A stretch of DNA of 7,477 bases from an uncultured Phascolarctobacterium sp. (GCA_900551335.1 URVO01000065.1:1-7477); one strand, 5' to 3'; counted from the stretch's first letter, positions 1 through 5,702 are shown. The notes: a model not told the origin generated them from the letters alone. Numbers and translations are program-made.

Positions 1-834
1 CGGAGTGATGCCGGCATGGTTGCAGGCGAACATTTTGCCTGTTCTGCCAAAGCCGGTAGCGATTTCGTCGGCAATCAGTAGTACGCCGTATTCATCGCAG
101 AGCTTACGCAGCTTTTGCAGATAGAGAGGCGGATAGATACGCATGCCTGCGCAGCCTTGTACGATAGGCTCAACGATGATAGCGGCGGTTTCCTTGGCGT
201 GCTTAGCAAATTCTTCTTCAGCAAACTTGAAGCATTCGCATTGGCAGTGCTCGCGGTCCTTGGCAAACGGGCAGCGGTAGCAGTCAGGAGCCTTTACGTG
301 GATATTGTTCATCATCATGGGCTTGTATATTTGTGCGAAGAGGTCCATGCTGCCAACGGACAGAGCGCCGATGGTTTCGCCATGATAGCCTTCGCTGAGG
401 CACATGAAGCGCTGCTTTTCGGGATGACCGGTCTGCAGCTGATATTGGAACGCGATTTTCAGCGCGATTTCTACAGAAGAGGAGCCATTGTCGGCAAAGT
501 TGAATTTATTTAAGCCTTTGGGGAGAACGTCGACCAGCTCCTCGCACAGCTTGATAGCGGGCTCGTGCGTGAAGTTTACAAAGATAACGTGCTCGAGCTT
601 TTCAATCTGCTCAGTGATGGCAGCATTGATTTTCGGGTTGCTGTGGCCTAAAAGGTTGCACCACCAGCTGCTGATGATGTCGAGATATTTGGTGCCGTCA
701 GCAGCGTAAAGGTAGGAGCCTTTAGCGTGGTCGACGATGATGGGGGGCAGGGTTTCGTAGTCCTTCATTTGGGAACAGGGATGCCAGATGTGGGCTAAAT
801 CTCTTTTTTGTAAATCTGCTACTCTATTGTTCAT
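1..834 (-). CDS. bioA: Adenosylmethionine-8-amino-7-oxononanoate aminotransferase (BioA), 3' end cut off by window edge
   Basis: BioA is a PLP-dependent class III aminotransferase that converts KAPA to DAPA in biotin synthesis, using S-adenosylmethionine as amino donor in the classical enzyme. The visible 278 residues begin MNNRVADLQKRDLAHIWHPC and carry the family signatures in order: HIWHP (15-19), SSWWCNLLGH (55-64), THEPAI (89-94), a PLP-phosphate loop DNGSSS (115-120), GYHGET (149-154), and DEIATGFGRTG (256-266), whose first Asp should bind the PLP pyridine nitrogen. The catalytic lysine normally lies about 30 residues after this Asp, beyond the edge. Full-length proteins are about 430-450 residues, so roughly 60% is here. 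Residues 185-201 hold five cysteines. The ATG at 832-834 follows a GGAGG (843-847) with 8 nt spacing. The gene lies 17 nt downstream of bioD and is surely co-transcribed with it. Confidence 0.96.
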   Translation of the reverse strand, partial: MNNRVADLQKRDLAHIWHPCSQMKDYETLPPIIVDHAKGSYLYAADGTKYLDIISSWWCNLLGHSNPKINAAITEQIEKLEHVIFVNFTHEPAIKLCEELVDVLPKGLNKFNFADNGSSSVEIALKIAFQYQLQTGHPEKQRFMCLSEGYHGETIGALSVGSMDLFAQIYKPMMMNNIHVKAPDCYRCPFAKDREHCQCECFKFAEEEFAKHAKETAAIIVEPIVQGCAGMRIYPPLYLQKLRKLCDEYGVLLIADEIATGFGRTGKMFACNHAGITP

Positions 835-851
835 TGTTTTTTCCTCCAATT

Positions 852-1535
852 TTATTTATATAAGCCTTTCAAAATCTCAACGTCAATGTCCAGCTCGCTG
901 GCATTCTCTGCTACGCAGGCAAGTACGGGAACTCCGGTGATTTCCTCCATCATGCGCTTGTTGTCGGCCTGCATGAAGTTTGTGCCGTCATAGTTGTTCA
1001 GGATGATGCCGCGTACAGGGATGTTTTTCTGCTTGAGGTAGGAGATGGTCAGCACGCAGTTGTTGATGGAGCCGAGCGCTGCGTTGGAGATAACCAGCAC
1101 GCCTAAGCCGAGGTGTTTGATGATGTCCTCGAGCAGGATGTGCTCCTCGTCCCAGCGGATGGGGCAGATGATGCCGCCGCTGCCTTCCATTGTTACGTAA
1201 TCGTATTTGGCAAGGGCAGCATTGTAGTCAGCCTCGACCTTGGAGATTTCTACGGGATTGCCCTCGCGCAGAGCTGCCAGATGCGGCGAAACGGCTTCCT
1301 TATAAATGTAGGAAACAAGACTTTCCGGTTTTTCAGGAATATTGGCGATTTTGGCAACAAAGGCAGCGTCGCCCGGCAGCCAGCTACCGTCAGCCTGCTC
1401 CTCTGCGCCACTCAGCGCAGCCTTGTAATAGCCTGCGTTCACGCCTGCGTCGCGTAAGCGTTTTACAAGCAGGCCGGTGACATAGGTTTTGCCGATATCT
1501 GTACCGATTGCTGTAATAAAAAGACCTTTACTCAT
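852..1535 (-). CDS. bioD: ATP-dependent dethiobiotin synthetase (BioD)
   Basis: BioD closes the ureido ring of dethiobiotin from DAPA, CO2 and ATP, the penultimate step of biotin synthesis, acting in the cytosol. The 227-residue product starts MSKGLFITAIGTDIGKT and shows a P-loop GTDIGKT (11-17), a substrate-side lysine in YYKAALSG (Lys38), and the MEGSGG stretch (116-121) that carries the conserved acidic residue of the family. The later ILNN segment (about 178-181) fits the nucleotide base pocket. Length matches the family (about 220-240). An in-frame ATG five codons upstream (1550) is less likely: the sequence it covers is itself the Shine-Dalgarno GAAGGTGA for the ATG at 1535, and family members start at MSK. 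It is the first gene of the leftward bioD-bioA operon. No bioB, bioF or bioW is visible here. Confidence 0.95.
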   Translation of the reverse strand: MSKGLFITAIGTDIGKTYVTGLLVKRLRDAGVNAGYYKAALSGAEEQADGSWLPGDAAFVAKIANIPEKPESLVSYIYKEAVSPHLAALREGNPVEISKVEADYNAALAKYDYVTMEGSGGIICPIRWDEEHILLEDIIKHLGLGVLVISNAALGSINNCVLTISYLKQKNIPVRGIILNNYDGTNFMQADNKRMMEEITGVPVLACVAENASELDIDVEILKGLYK

Positions 1536-1540
1536 AATTT

Positions 1541-1548
1541 TCACCTTC
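1541..1548 (-). promoter_or_regulatory. Shine-Dalgarno that fixes the bioD start
   Basis: Read on the minus strand this is GAAGGTGA, 5 nt before the ATG at 1535. It overlaps the alternative upstream ATG (1550), which has only AT-rich sequence before it. This decides for the shorter 227-residue BioD. Confidence 0.7.
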
Positions 1549-1560
1549 ATGATTTATTTT

Positions 1561-1591
1561 TGGTTAACTAAACAATTGATGCGGTTAACTT
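1561..1591. promoter_or_regulatory. Second candidate BirA-like operator, downstream of the bioD transcription start
   Basis: Two GTTAAC cores (1563-1568 and 1584-1589) form half-sites TGGTTAACT and GGTTAACTT with 13 nt between them. Each half matches the BirA consensus at 6 of 9 positions and the spacing is one shorter than usual, so this site is weaker than the one at 1625-1656. It would lie at about +5 to +35 of the bioD transcript, where a bound repressor could block elongation or help cooperative binding. Confidence 0.42.
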
Positions 1592-1602
1592 GATGTAGCT
1601 TA

Positions 1603-1631
1603 AGTATACGCTGTGCAAAGGCAACTGTCAA
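1603..1631 (-). promoter_or_regulatory. Near-consensus sigma-A promoter of bioD-bioA
   Basis: On the minus strand, TTGACA (1626-1631) is separated by exactly 17 nt from TATACT (1603-1608). This predicts a transcription start near 1596 and a leader of about 60 nt before the bioD ATG. The -35 box matches consensus fully and the -10 differs at one base. The left half of a BirA-like inverted repeat lies over the -35 box, and a second repeat lies just downstream of the predicted start. The promoter is therefore probably strong and repressed. Confidence 0.8.
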
Positions 1632-1656
1632 CCTACTAAAACAGTATGGTTAACCA
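1625..1656. promoter_or_regulatory. Candidate BirA (biotin repressor) operator overlapping the bioD -35 box
   Basis: Half-sites CTGTCAACC (1625-1633) and GGTTAACCA (1648-1656) are separated by 14 nt. The BirA consensus known from many bacteria is TTGTAAACC, 14-16 nt, GGTTTACAA, and each half here matches at 7 of 9 positions. The site overlaps the -35 box (1626-1631), a position that would block RNA polymerase. The right half sits in a perfect 14-bp palindrome, TATGGTTAACCATA (1645-1658). The motif match is seen; the assignment to BirA is inference, because no birA gene is in the window. Confidence 0.62.
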
Positions 1657-1665
1657 TAAGCGGAT

Positions 1666-1717
1666 AAAAGAAAAAAACGGCTGACTGCTATATTTTGTGG
1701 GTTATAGCTGTCAGCTG
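1666..1717 (-). terminator. Leftward intrinsic terminator with no visible gene upstream
   Basis: Positions 1678-1692 pair with 1703-1717 in a 15-position stem interrupted by a single T-T mismatch (1686/1709), with a 10-nt loop. Read on the minus strand the stem is followed directly by a T-rich tract (seven Ts, then C, then four Ts; 1666-1677), as in a rho-independent terminator. On the plus strand there is no matching T tract, so it points left. No coding sequence reads left into it between here and the pan genes. It would shield the bio operon from transcription arriving from the right, or end a short leftward RNA. Confidence 0.66.
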
Positions 1718-1800
1718 TTGCTTATTTTGTGGTTAACGATGAATCGCCTTATATAAAGGAGAAAATTATTTTTTTTGCAGAACCTTATAACATATTTTGC

Positions 1801-1829
1801 TTGCCAACTGGCGCTTTATATGCTATTAT
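1801..1829 (+). promoter_or_regulatory. Promoter of the panGBCD operon (extended -10)
   Basis: TTGCCA (1801-1806), a 17-nt spacer, then TATTAT (1824-1829) preceded by TGC, giving an extended -10. The predicted start at about 1836 coincides with the first G of the long leader hairpin (1836-1900), which supports both calls. The start lies some 240 nt before the panG ATG, leaving room for the attenuator. Confidence 0.72.
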
Positions 1830-1835
1830 AAGTGC

Positions 1836-1900
1836 GGTAAAATCCACTGGTGCACAGTAGCATGAGAAATGAGCTGGAGCAGCAAGCAGTGAGGTTTACC
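1836..1900 (+). promoter_or_regulatory. Leader hairpin with two bulged adenosines, candidate pan RNA motif
   Basis: GGTAAA (1836-1841) pairs with TTTACC (1895-1900). A1842 is bulged. TC (1843-1844) pairs with GG (1893-1894, one G-U). A1892 is bulged. CACTG (1845-1849) pairs with CAGTG (1887-1891). The apical part contains a small hairpin, GCTG-GAG-CAGC (1873-1883). The published pan RNA motif is a stem-loop with two highly conserved bulged adenosines, found in leaders of panB, panC and panD operons. Both the structure and the downstream genes fit. The pairing is read directly. The family assignment is inference, because I cannot compare bases to the covariance model. The ligand, if any, is not known to me. 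Confidence 0.6.
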
Positions 1901-1920
1901 AGAAATTTATAAGTCAATAA

Positions 1921-1947
1921 TCGCTTGGATCTATAAGACCGGGACGA
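1921..1947 (+). promoter_or_regulatory. Second leader hairpin with bulged adenosines
   Basis: TCG (1921-1923) pairs with CGA (1945-1947). A1944 is bulged. CTTGG (1924-1928) pairs with CCGGG (1939-1943, two G-U). A1929 is bulged. TCT (1930-1932) pairs with AGA (1936-1938) around an ATA loop. Pan RNAs often occur as two stem-loops in tandem, and this may be the second. The bulges are on the opposite sides and spaced differently from the first hairpin, so it may instead be a plain structural stem. Confidence 0.4.
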
Positions 1948-1950
1948 AGA

Positions 1951-1976
1951 CGCAAAAAAGTAGGCTATTTTATGCG
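1951..1976 (+). promoter_or_regulatory. Possible antiterminator competing with the leader terminator
   Basis: CGCA (1951-1954) can pair with TGCG (1973-1976), and AAAA (1956-1959) with TTTT (1968-1971), around an A-A mismatch and a short loop. TGCG includes the first three bases of the terminator 5' arm, so the two folds exclude each other. The stem is AT-rich and weaker than the terminator. It would need stabilising by the upstream fold or a bound factor. Confidence 0.33.
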
Positions 1977-2000
1977 CATTCTGACCGGAATGCGCTTTTT
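1974..2000 (+). terminator. Intrinsic terminator inside the pan leader (attenuator)
   Basis: GCGCATTC (1974-1981) and GAATGCGC (1988-1995) form a perfect 8-bp stem with a 6-nt loop, followed at once by five Ts (1996-2000). It stands about 140 nt after the pan promoter and 80 nt before the panG ATG. No gene ends here, so its natural role is conditional termination of the pan operon. Confidence 0.8.
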
Positions 2001-2079
2001 ATATGCATGAAGCCTTTTGCAGCATTCCGCAGCCTTAGCTTTGCACAGAGTCTCCAGTGGTCAGAAAGGGAGGGCAATT

Positions 2080-2928
2080 ATGAAGGTTGGTATTATTGGC
2101 GGCGGCCGCGTAGGCAGCTGCTTTGCCGCCTATCTGTGTGAAGCAGGTGTTTTGGCTGGTATCACTGCTTCGACAGAGCAGCACAGCCTGCAGCTGGCGC
2201 AGGAGTTCGGCGTGCCGCCGATGGATAACGCCGGGCTGTGGCAGGCAGCAGATGTGCTGCTGTTGACTGTGCCGGATCGTTTAATAGCTGCAGCAGCGCA
2301 GGAGCTGCAGGCGAGCGTTAAGCCGGCAGCGAAGATCGTGCTGCATGTGAGCGGCAGCCTAGGGCTGGAGCCGCTGGCTCCGCTGCAGGCTGTTGGCGCA
2401 CACGTGGGCAGTCTGCATCCGCTGCAAAGCTTTGCCGGAGGCAAAACGCAGCTGGCCGGCGTGTATATGGCGCTGGACGGCGACAGTGAGGCGCAGGACG
2501 CAGCCAGGGAGCTGGTGCAGCTTTTTGGCGGCAAGGCGTTCAGCGTACCTGCTGCTGAGCGTGCTGCCTATCATGCAGCGGCGTGCATCTGCTCCAATTA
2601 TGCTGTAGCCGTAGAGGCTATGGCGGCGCAGCTGATGTCACGCTGGACGGGAAGCGGCGCGGCAGCCTGGGAGGCACTGCTGCCCTTGTTCAAGGGCACG
2701 GCAGCAAATCTTGAGGCAGCACAAAATCCTGCAGCGGTTTTGACCGGACCTATCGCCCGTGGTGATGTCAGCACGGTAGCGAAGCATTTGGCAGCTCTGC
2801 CGGAAGCAATCTTGCCTAATTATTGCTCTTTAGGCTTGGCGACGACCTCGCTGGCTTTGGCTAATGGCACTATTGACGAGAATACAGCTGACGAGCTGAG
2901 AAAATTGCTTGGAGGAAATTATGGCTAA
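2080..2928 (+). CDS. panG: Rossmann/DUF2520 oxidoreductase, probable PanG-type ketopantoate reductase
   Basis: Likely reduces 2-dehydropantoate (ketopantoate) to pantoate with NAD(P)H. The 282-residue product starts MKVGIIGGGRVG, a Rossmann dinucleotide site with GGGRVG at 7-12, followed by LLLTVPD (about 60-66) and SLHPLQSFAG (111-120). The DUF2520 C-terminal half shows YHAAACICSNY (164-174) and LTGPIARGD (221-229), hallmarks of that family. PanG of this architecture was shown in Francisella to replace PanE, with homologues in Enterococcus and Clostridioides. No PanE is encoded here, and this gene heads the operon, so it fills the missing step. The ATG at 2080 has GGGAGGG 5 nt upstream; an in-frame TTG at 2017 has no such signal and lies close behind the terminator. 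Its 3' end overlaps panB by 8 nt. Confidence 0.85.
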   Translation: MKVGIIGGGRVGSCFAAYLCEAGVLAGITASTEQHSLQLAQEFGVPPMDNAGLWQAADVLLLTVPDRLIAAAAQELQASVKPAAKIVLHVSGSLGLEPLAPLQAVGAHVGSLHPLQSFAGGKTQLAGVYMALDGDSEAQDAARELVQLFGGKAFSVPAAERAAYHAAACICSNYAVAVEAMAAQLMSRWTGSGAAAWEALLPLFKGTAANLEAAQNPAAVLTGPIARGDVSTVAKHLAALPEAILPNYCSLGLATTSLALANGTIDENTADELRKLLGGNYG

Positions 2929-3760
2929 CAAACAAGTAACAGTCGCAACGATTAAAGAAATGAAACAGAAGGGCGAACCCATCACGATGATAACCGCTTA
3001 CGACGTAGCAATGTCCCGCAATGTGAATGAAGCAGGCGTGGATATGATTCTTGTCGGCGATTCCCTGGGTAACGTAATCTTAGGTTATAATTCAACTGTT
3101 CCTGTAACAATGGATGAAATGATTCATCATACGAAGGCTGTTATGCGTGGCAACAGTACTGCTTTGGTAGTTGGCGATATGCCCTTTATGAGCTATCAGG
3201 CAAGCATCGTTGACGGCATGTATAATGCTGCACGCTTCCTGAAGGAAACCGGCTGCACGGCAGTAAAGCTGGAGGGCGGCTCTGAGGTAGTACCTCTCGT
3301 AGAGCGTCTGGTGCAGGCAGGCATTCCTGTATGCGCTCATATCGGTCTGACTCCGCAATCTGTAAACCAGCTGGGCGGCTTCAAGGTACAGGGCAAGGAT
3401 ATTGCTGCTGCACAGAAGATGATTGATGATGCCAAGGCTTTGGAGGCTGCTGGTGCTTTTGCCTGCGTGCTGGAATGCGTTCCTGCTGCGCTGGCTGCTA
3501 AGGTAACGAGCGAGCTGACCACGATGGCGACGATTGGTATCGGCGCCGGCAACGGCTGTGACGGCCAGGTGCTCGTGTGCAACGACCTGCTGGGCGTTTC
3601 TACCGGCTTTTGCCCTAAATTTGTTAAGAAGTATGCTAACCTGCATGACACTACTGTAGACGCAGTGAAGAGCTATATTGCTGATGTCAAGGCAAGAACC
3701 TTCCCCGCGCCGGAGCATACCTTTAAAATTGATGACGCTGTTTTAGAAAAATTATATTGA
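2921..3760 (+). CDS. panB: 3-methyl-2-oxobutanoate hydroxymethyltransferase (PanB)
   Basis: Transfers a hydroxymethyl group from 5,10-methylene-tetrahydrofolate to alpha-ketoisovalerate, giving ketopantoate, the first committed step of pantothenate synthesis. The 279-residue TIM-barrel protein has the metal and substrate residues at expected places: VGDSLG with Asp47, VGDMPF with Asp86, KLEGG with Glu118, AHIGLTPQ (139-146), and the likely catalytic Glu185 in LEC, matching Asp45, Asp84, Glu114 and Glu181 of the E. coli enzyme. The IGIGAGNGCDGQ motif (about 205-216) is intact. The ATG at 2921 follows GGAGG (2911-2915) lying inside the panG 3' end, and the start overlaps the panG stop in ATGGCTAA, so translation is probably coupled. 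panC follows after 31 nt. Confidence 0.97.
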   Translation: MANKQVTVATIKEMKQKGEPITMITAYDVAMSRNVNEAGVDMILVGDSLGNVILGYNSTVPVTMDEMIHHTKAVMRGNSTALVVGDMPFMSYQASIVDGMYNAARFLKETGCTAVKLEGGSEVVPLVERLVQAGIPVCAHIGLTPQSVNQLGGFKVQGKDIAAAQKMIDDAKALEAAGAFACVLECVPAALAAKVTSELTTMATIGIGAGNGCDGQVLVCNDLLGVSTGFCPKFVKKYANLHDTTVDAVKSYIADVKARTFPAPEHTFKIDDAVLEKLY

Positions 3761-3791
3761 TAAGCTTAAATATAAAGTGAGGTAATTCAAA

Positions 3792-4646
3792 ATGAAATTA
3801 GTACATACAGTTGCAGAGCTGCGCGAAGAGGTTGCCGCAGCTAAAGCTCAGGGCCTGACCATTGGACTGGTGCCGACTATGGGCGCTTTGCATGAAGGCC
3901 ATGCATCCCTGATTAAAGCAGCTAACATGGAAAATGACTTTGTTGTTGTCAGCGTTTTCGTAAACCCGACTCAGTTTGGCCCGAACGAAGACCTGGACGC
4001 TTATCCGCGTACTTTGGAGGCTGACTGCAAGCTGGCAGAAAGCATGGGCGCTAACGTAGTGTTTGCTCCGGCTCCGAAGGAAATGTATCCGAGCGAGGAT
4101 GCAACCTGGGTAGAGGTCACCGGCGAAATTACGAAGGTACTGTGCGGCCGCACCCGTCCTATTCACTTCCGCGGTGTAACCACCGTTGTTACCAAGCTGT
4201 TCAACCTGGCTCAGCCGGACCGTGCTTACTTCGGTCAGAAGGACGCACAGCAGGTTGAGGTTCTGAAACGCATGGTAAAGGACCTGTTCTTCAACATCCA
4301 GCTGCGCATTATGCCGATTGTCCGCGAGGCTGACGGTCTGGCAAAAAGCTCCCGTAACACCTATCTGAGCGAAGCAGAGCACAAGGCAGCACTGGTACTG
4401 AGCCGTAGCCTGAAGGCTGCTAAGGAGCAGTACGAGGCTGGCGAGCGTGACGCAGCAAAAATCACCGCTGCTGTAACCGCTTCTATTAAAGAAGAGCCGA
4501 TGGCTGATATTGATTATGTAGAAATTTATGCGCTGCCGGAACTGAAGCCTGTAGCAGCACCGATGGCAGGCAGCAACCTGCTGGCTGTAGCAGTAAAATT
4601 CGGCACCACCCGTCTGATTGATAACGTAGTTTTGGAGGAAAAATAA
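3792..4646 (+). CDS. panC: Pantoate--beta-alanine ligase (pantothenate synthetase, PanC)
   Basis: Joins pantoate and beta-alanine through a pantoyl-adenylate, using ATP, to form pantothenate. The 284-residue product has the nucleotidyltransferase motif [10 protein letters not shown] (28-37, with His34 and His37), [14 protein letters not shown] (about 55-68), the pantoate/ATP segment FGQKDAQQ (147-154), and KSSRN (185-189), the KMSKS-like loop. Length matches the family (about 280). The start at 3792 has GTGAGGT (3777-3783) with 8 nt spacing. Its own 3' end carries GGAGG (4634-4638), which serves panD. Codons in panC and panD lean to CTG, CGT and AAC, as in well-expressed genes, more than in the neighbouring panG. 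Confidence 0.97.
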   Translation: MKLVHTVAELREEVAAAKAQGLTIGLVPTMGALHEGHASLIKAANMENDFVVVSVFVNPTQFGPNEDLDAYPRTLEADCKLAESMGANVVFAPAPKEMYPSEDATWVEVTGEITKVLCGRTRPIHFRGVTTVVTKLFNLAQPDRAYFGQKDAQQVEVLKRMVKDLFFNIQLRIMPIVREADGLAKSSRNTYLSEAEHKAALVLSRSLKAAKEQYEAGERDAAKITAAVTASIKEEPMADIDYVEIYALPELKPVAAPMAGSNLLAVAVKFGTTRLIDNVVLEEK

Positions 4647-4647
4647 T

Positions 4648-5031
4648 ATGCTTTATACAATGCATCATGGCAAAATTCATCGCGCAACTGTAACCCAGGC
4701 TAACCTGGAATATATGGGCAGCATCACTATCGACAGCGAGCTGCTGGAGCTGTCCGGTATCCTGCCGGGCGAGCGTGTACAAATCGTAGACAACAACAAC
4801 GGTAACCGTCTGGAAACCTATGTTATCGCTGGTGAACGTGGCAGCGGCGTAATCTGCCTAAACGGTGCAGCAGCACGCAAGGTTCTGGTTGGCGACACTG
4901 TTATCATCATCGCTTACAGCCTCATGACTGAGGAAGAAGCAAAAACCTATGTGCCGAAGGTTGTTATGGTTGACGAAAACAACCATCCGATTAACGTTCG
5001 CGGTACGGAAAAGGAAGCAGAAATCGGCTGA
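4648..5031 (+). CDS. panD: Aspartate 1-decarboxylase precursor (PanD)
   Basis: Makes beta-alanine from L-aspartate with a self-generated pyruvoyl cofactor. The 127-residue proenzyme has the cleavage site Gly24-Ser25 in YMGSI; Ser25 becomes the pyruvoyl group at the start of the alpha chain. Other known functional residues sit at their usual numbers: Lys9, Tyr22, Arg54, Tyr58 and the N72-G73-A74-A75 loop. Length equals the family norm. The N-terminus has two histidines ([13 protein letters not shown]), where the first is usually a small or hydrophobic residue. The ATG lies 1 nt after the panC stop, with GGAGG (4634-4638) inside panC. No PanZ/PanM maturation factor is seen, as is usual for Gram-positive types that mature alone. 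A terminator follows 20 nt later. Confidence 0.97.
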   Translation: MLYTMHHGKIHRATVTQANLEYMGSITIDSELLELSGILPGERVQIVDNNNGNRLETYVIAGERGSGVICLNGAAARKVLVGDTVIIIAYSLMTEEEAKTYVPKVVMVDENNHPINVRGTEKEAEIG

Positions 5032-5050
5032 TTTTAGCTTGTATTATAAG

Positions 5051-5095
5051 AGCACGCTGTGGCTTGCGCGAGAGCGCAGGCAGCGGCGTGCTTTT
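5051..5095 (+). terminator. Intrinsic terminator of the pan operon
   Basis: AGCACGC (5051-5057) pairs with GCGTGCT (5086-5092). Inside, CTTGCGC (5063-5069) pairs with GCGCAGG (5074-5080) under a GAGA tetraloop, with a few wobble pairs linking the two. Four Ts (5092-5095) and a second T run (5099-5102) follow. It starts 20 nt after the panD stop and separates the pan operon from crcB. Confidence 0.85.
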
Positions 5096-5174
5096 GTGCT
5101 TTTACGCTGTTGTTCGCCTAAAACGTAAGCATGATTATTATTTGGCCGAGAATTAGCTTTCTTTAAGCTGTTTG

Positions 5175-5203
5175 TTGATGTTCGCATAATATTTTGCTAC
5201 AAT
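5175..5203 (+). promoter_or_regulatory. Promoter of crcB (extended -10)
   Basis: TTGATG (5175-5180), a 17-nt spacer, then TACAAT (5198-5203) with TGC before it, an extended -10. The start would be near 5210, leaving a leader of about 62 nt. The leader has a small stem, ACGCT (5243-5247) with AGCGT (5254-5258), directly before the ribosome-binding site. The preceding stretch 5100-5174 is AT-rich and shows no further clear signal. Confidence 0.68.
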
Positions 5204-5271
5204 TAAGGTGACGGATAAGAATTTATTAGCAAAGGAAAAACAACGCTATGTAAAGCGTGAGGAGCTTATTA

Positions 5272-5643
5272 ATGGATATTTTAGTGATAGCCTGTGGCGG
5301 AGCTATTGGTGCAGTCTGCCGTTACCTAGTGGGGAATATAGTGAGCAGGCTGCTGATGAGCGGACTGCCTTGGGGCACGTTTATCATCAACATCAGCGGC
5401 TCGTTTGCTATGGGTGTTTTGATGACGATAATAGTGGAAAGAGAGCTTTTGCCTGCGGCTTGGCGGCTGTTTTTATGCGTGGGGCTTTTGGGCGGCTTTA
5501 CGACGTTTTCGTCCTTTGGCTATGAGGCGTTGATGTTGCTTATGGAAGGCAGGCTGGCGGCTGCGCTGGGGTATGCCGGCGGCAGTGTTGTTCTTGGCGT
5601 GCTGGCAGCAGGCTTAGGCGTGTTGTGCGCACGTAGTTTTTAA
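5272..5643 (+). CDS. crcB: Fluoride ion channel CrcB/FluC
   Basis: Small membrane protein that exports fluoride passively and protects enzymes such as enolase; FluC channels work as dual-topology dimers. The 123-residue product is nearly all hydrophobic, with four predicted membrane segments. It carries GGAIGAVCRY (9-18), GTFIINISGSF with the conserved Asn40, and the GGFTTFSSFG box (74-83), whose phenylalanines line the fluoride path and whose backbone holds the central sodium ion. Length is typical. The ATG at 5272 follows GAGGAG (5259-5264) with 7 nt spacing; a GTG at 5257 lies before that site and is rejected. Only one copy is seen, which suits a homodimer. No recognisable fluoride riboswitch precedes it. 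Confidence 0.94.
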   Translation: MDILVIACGGAIGAVCRYLVGNIVSRLLMSGLPWGTFIINISGSFAMGVLMTIIVERELLPAAWRLFLCVGLLGGFTTFSSFGYEALMLLMEGRLAAALGYAGGSVVLGVLAAGLGVLCARSF

Positions 5644-5702
5644 ATTGAAGCAAAGAGGAAAGCAAGGTTACGTTTTTTTAGTTAGGCAAAGGAGTGACAT
5701 TT

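Noticed and set aside
115..513. Plus-strand open frame of 132 codons opposite bioA.
   Set aside because: It lies fully antisense to well-conserved BioA sequence, has no ribosome-binding site and resembles no family I know.
1836..2079. T-box leader for the pan operon.
   Set aside because: No AGGGTGG-type T-box sequence or specifier loop pattern is visible before the terminator; the bulged-adenosine stem explains the leader better.
2017..2079. Longer panG starting at TTG 2017.
   Set aside because: The ATG at 2080 has a strong GGGAGGG at proper spacing and gives the expected N-terminal Rossmann strand; the extension is not family-like.
3092..3718. Minus-strand open frame of 208 codons opposite panB.
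   Set aside because: It is a shadow of the panB codon pattern; PanB motifs are unbroken on the other strand and this frame has no recognisable protein features.
5103..5160. Possible fluoride riboswitch before crcB, suggested by a GTTCGCC followed by AAACG as in known examples.
   Set aside because: The 5' partner that should pair with this segment (a GGCGATGG-like stretch) is missing and the segment lies upstream of the predicted crcB promoter, so it would not be in the transcript.
5208..5525. A 105-codon frame starting at GTG 5208 and overlapping crcB.
   Set aside because: It starts at about the predicted transcription start with no ribosome-binding site and runs out of frame through the FluC motifs of crcB.
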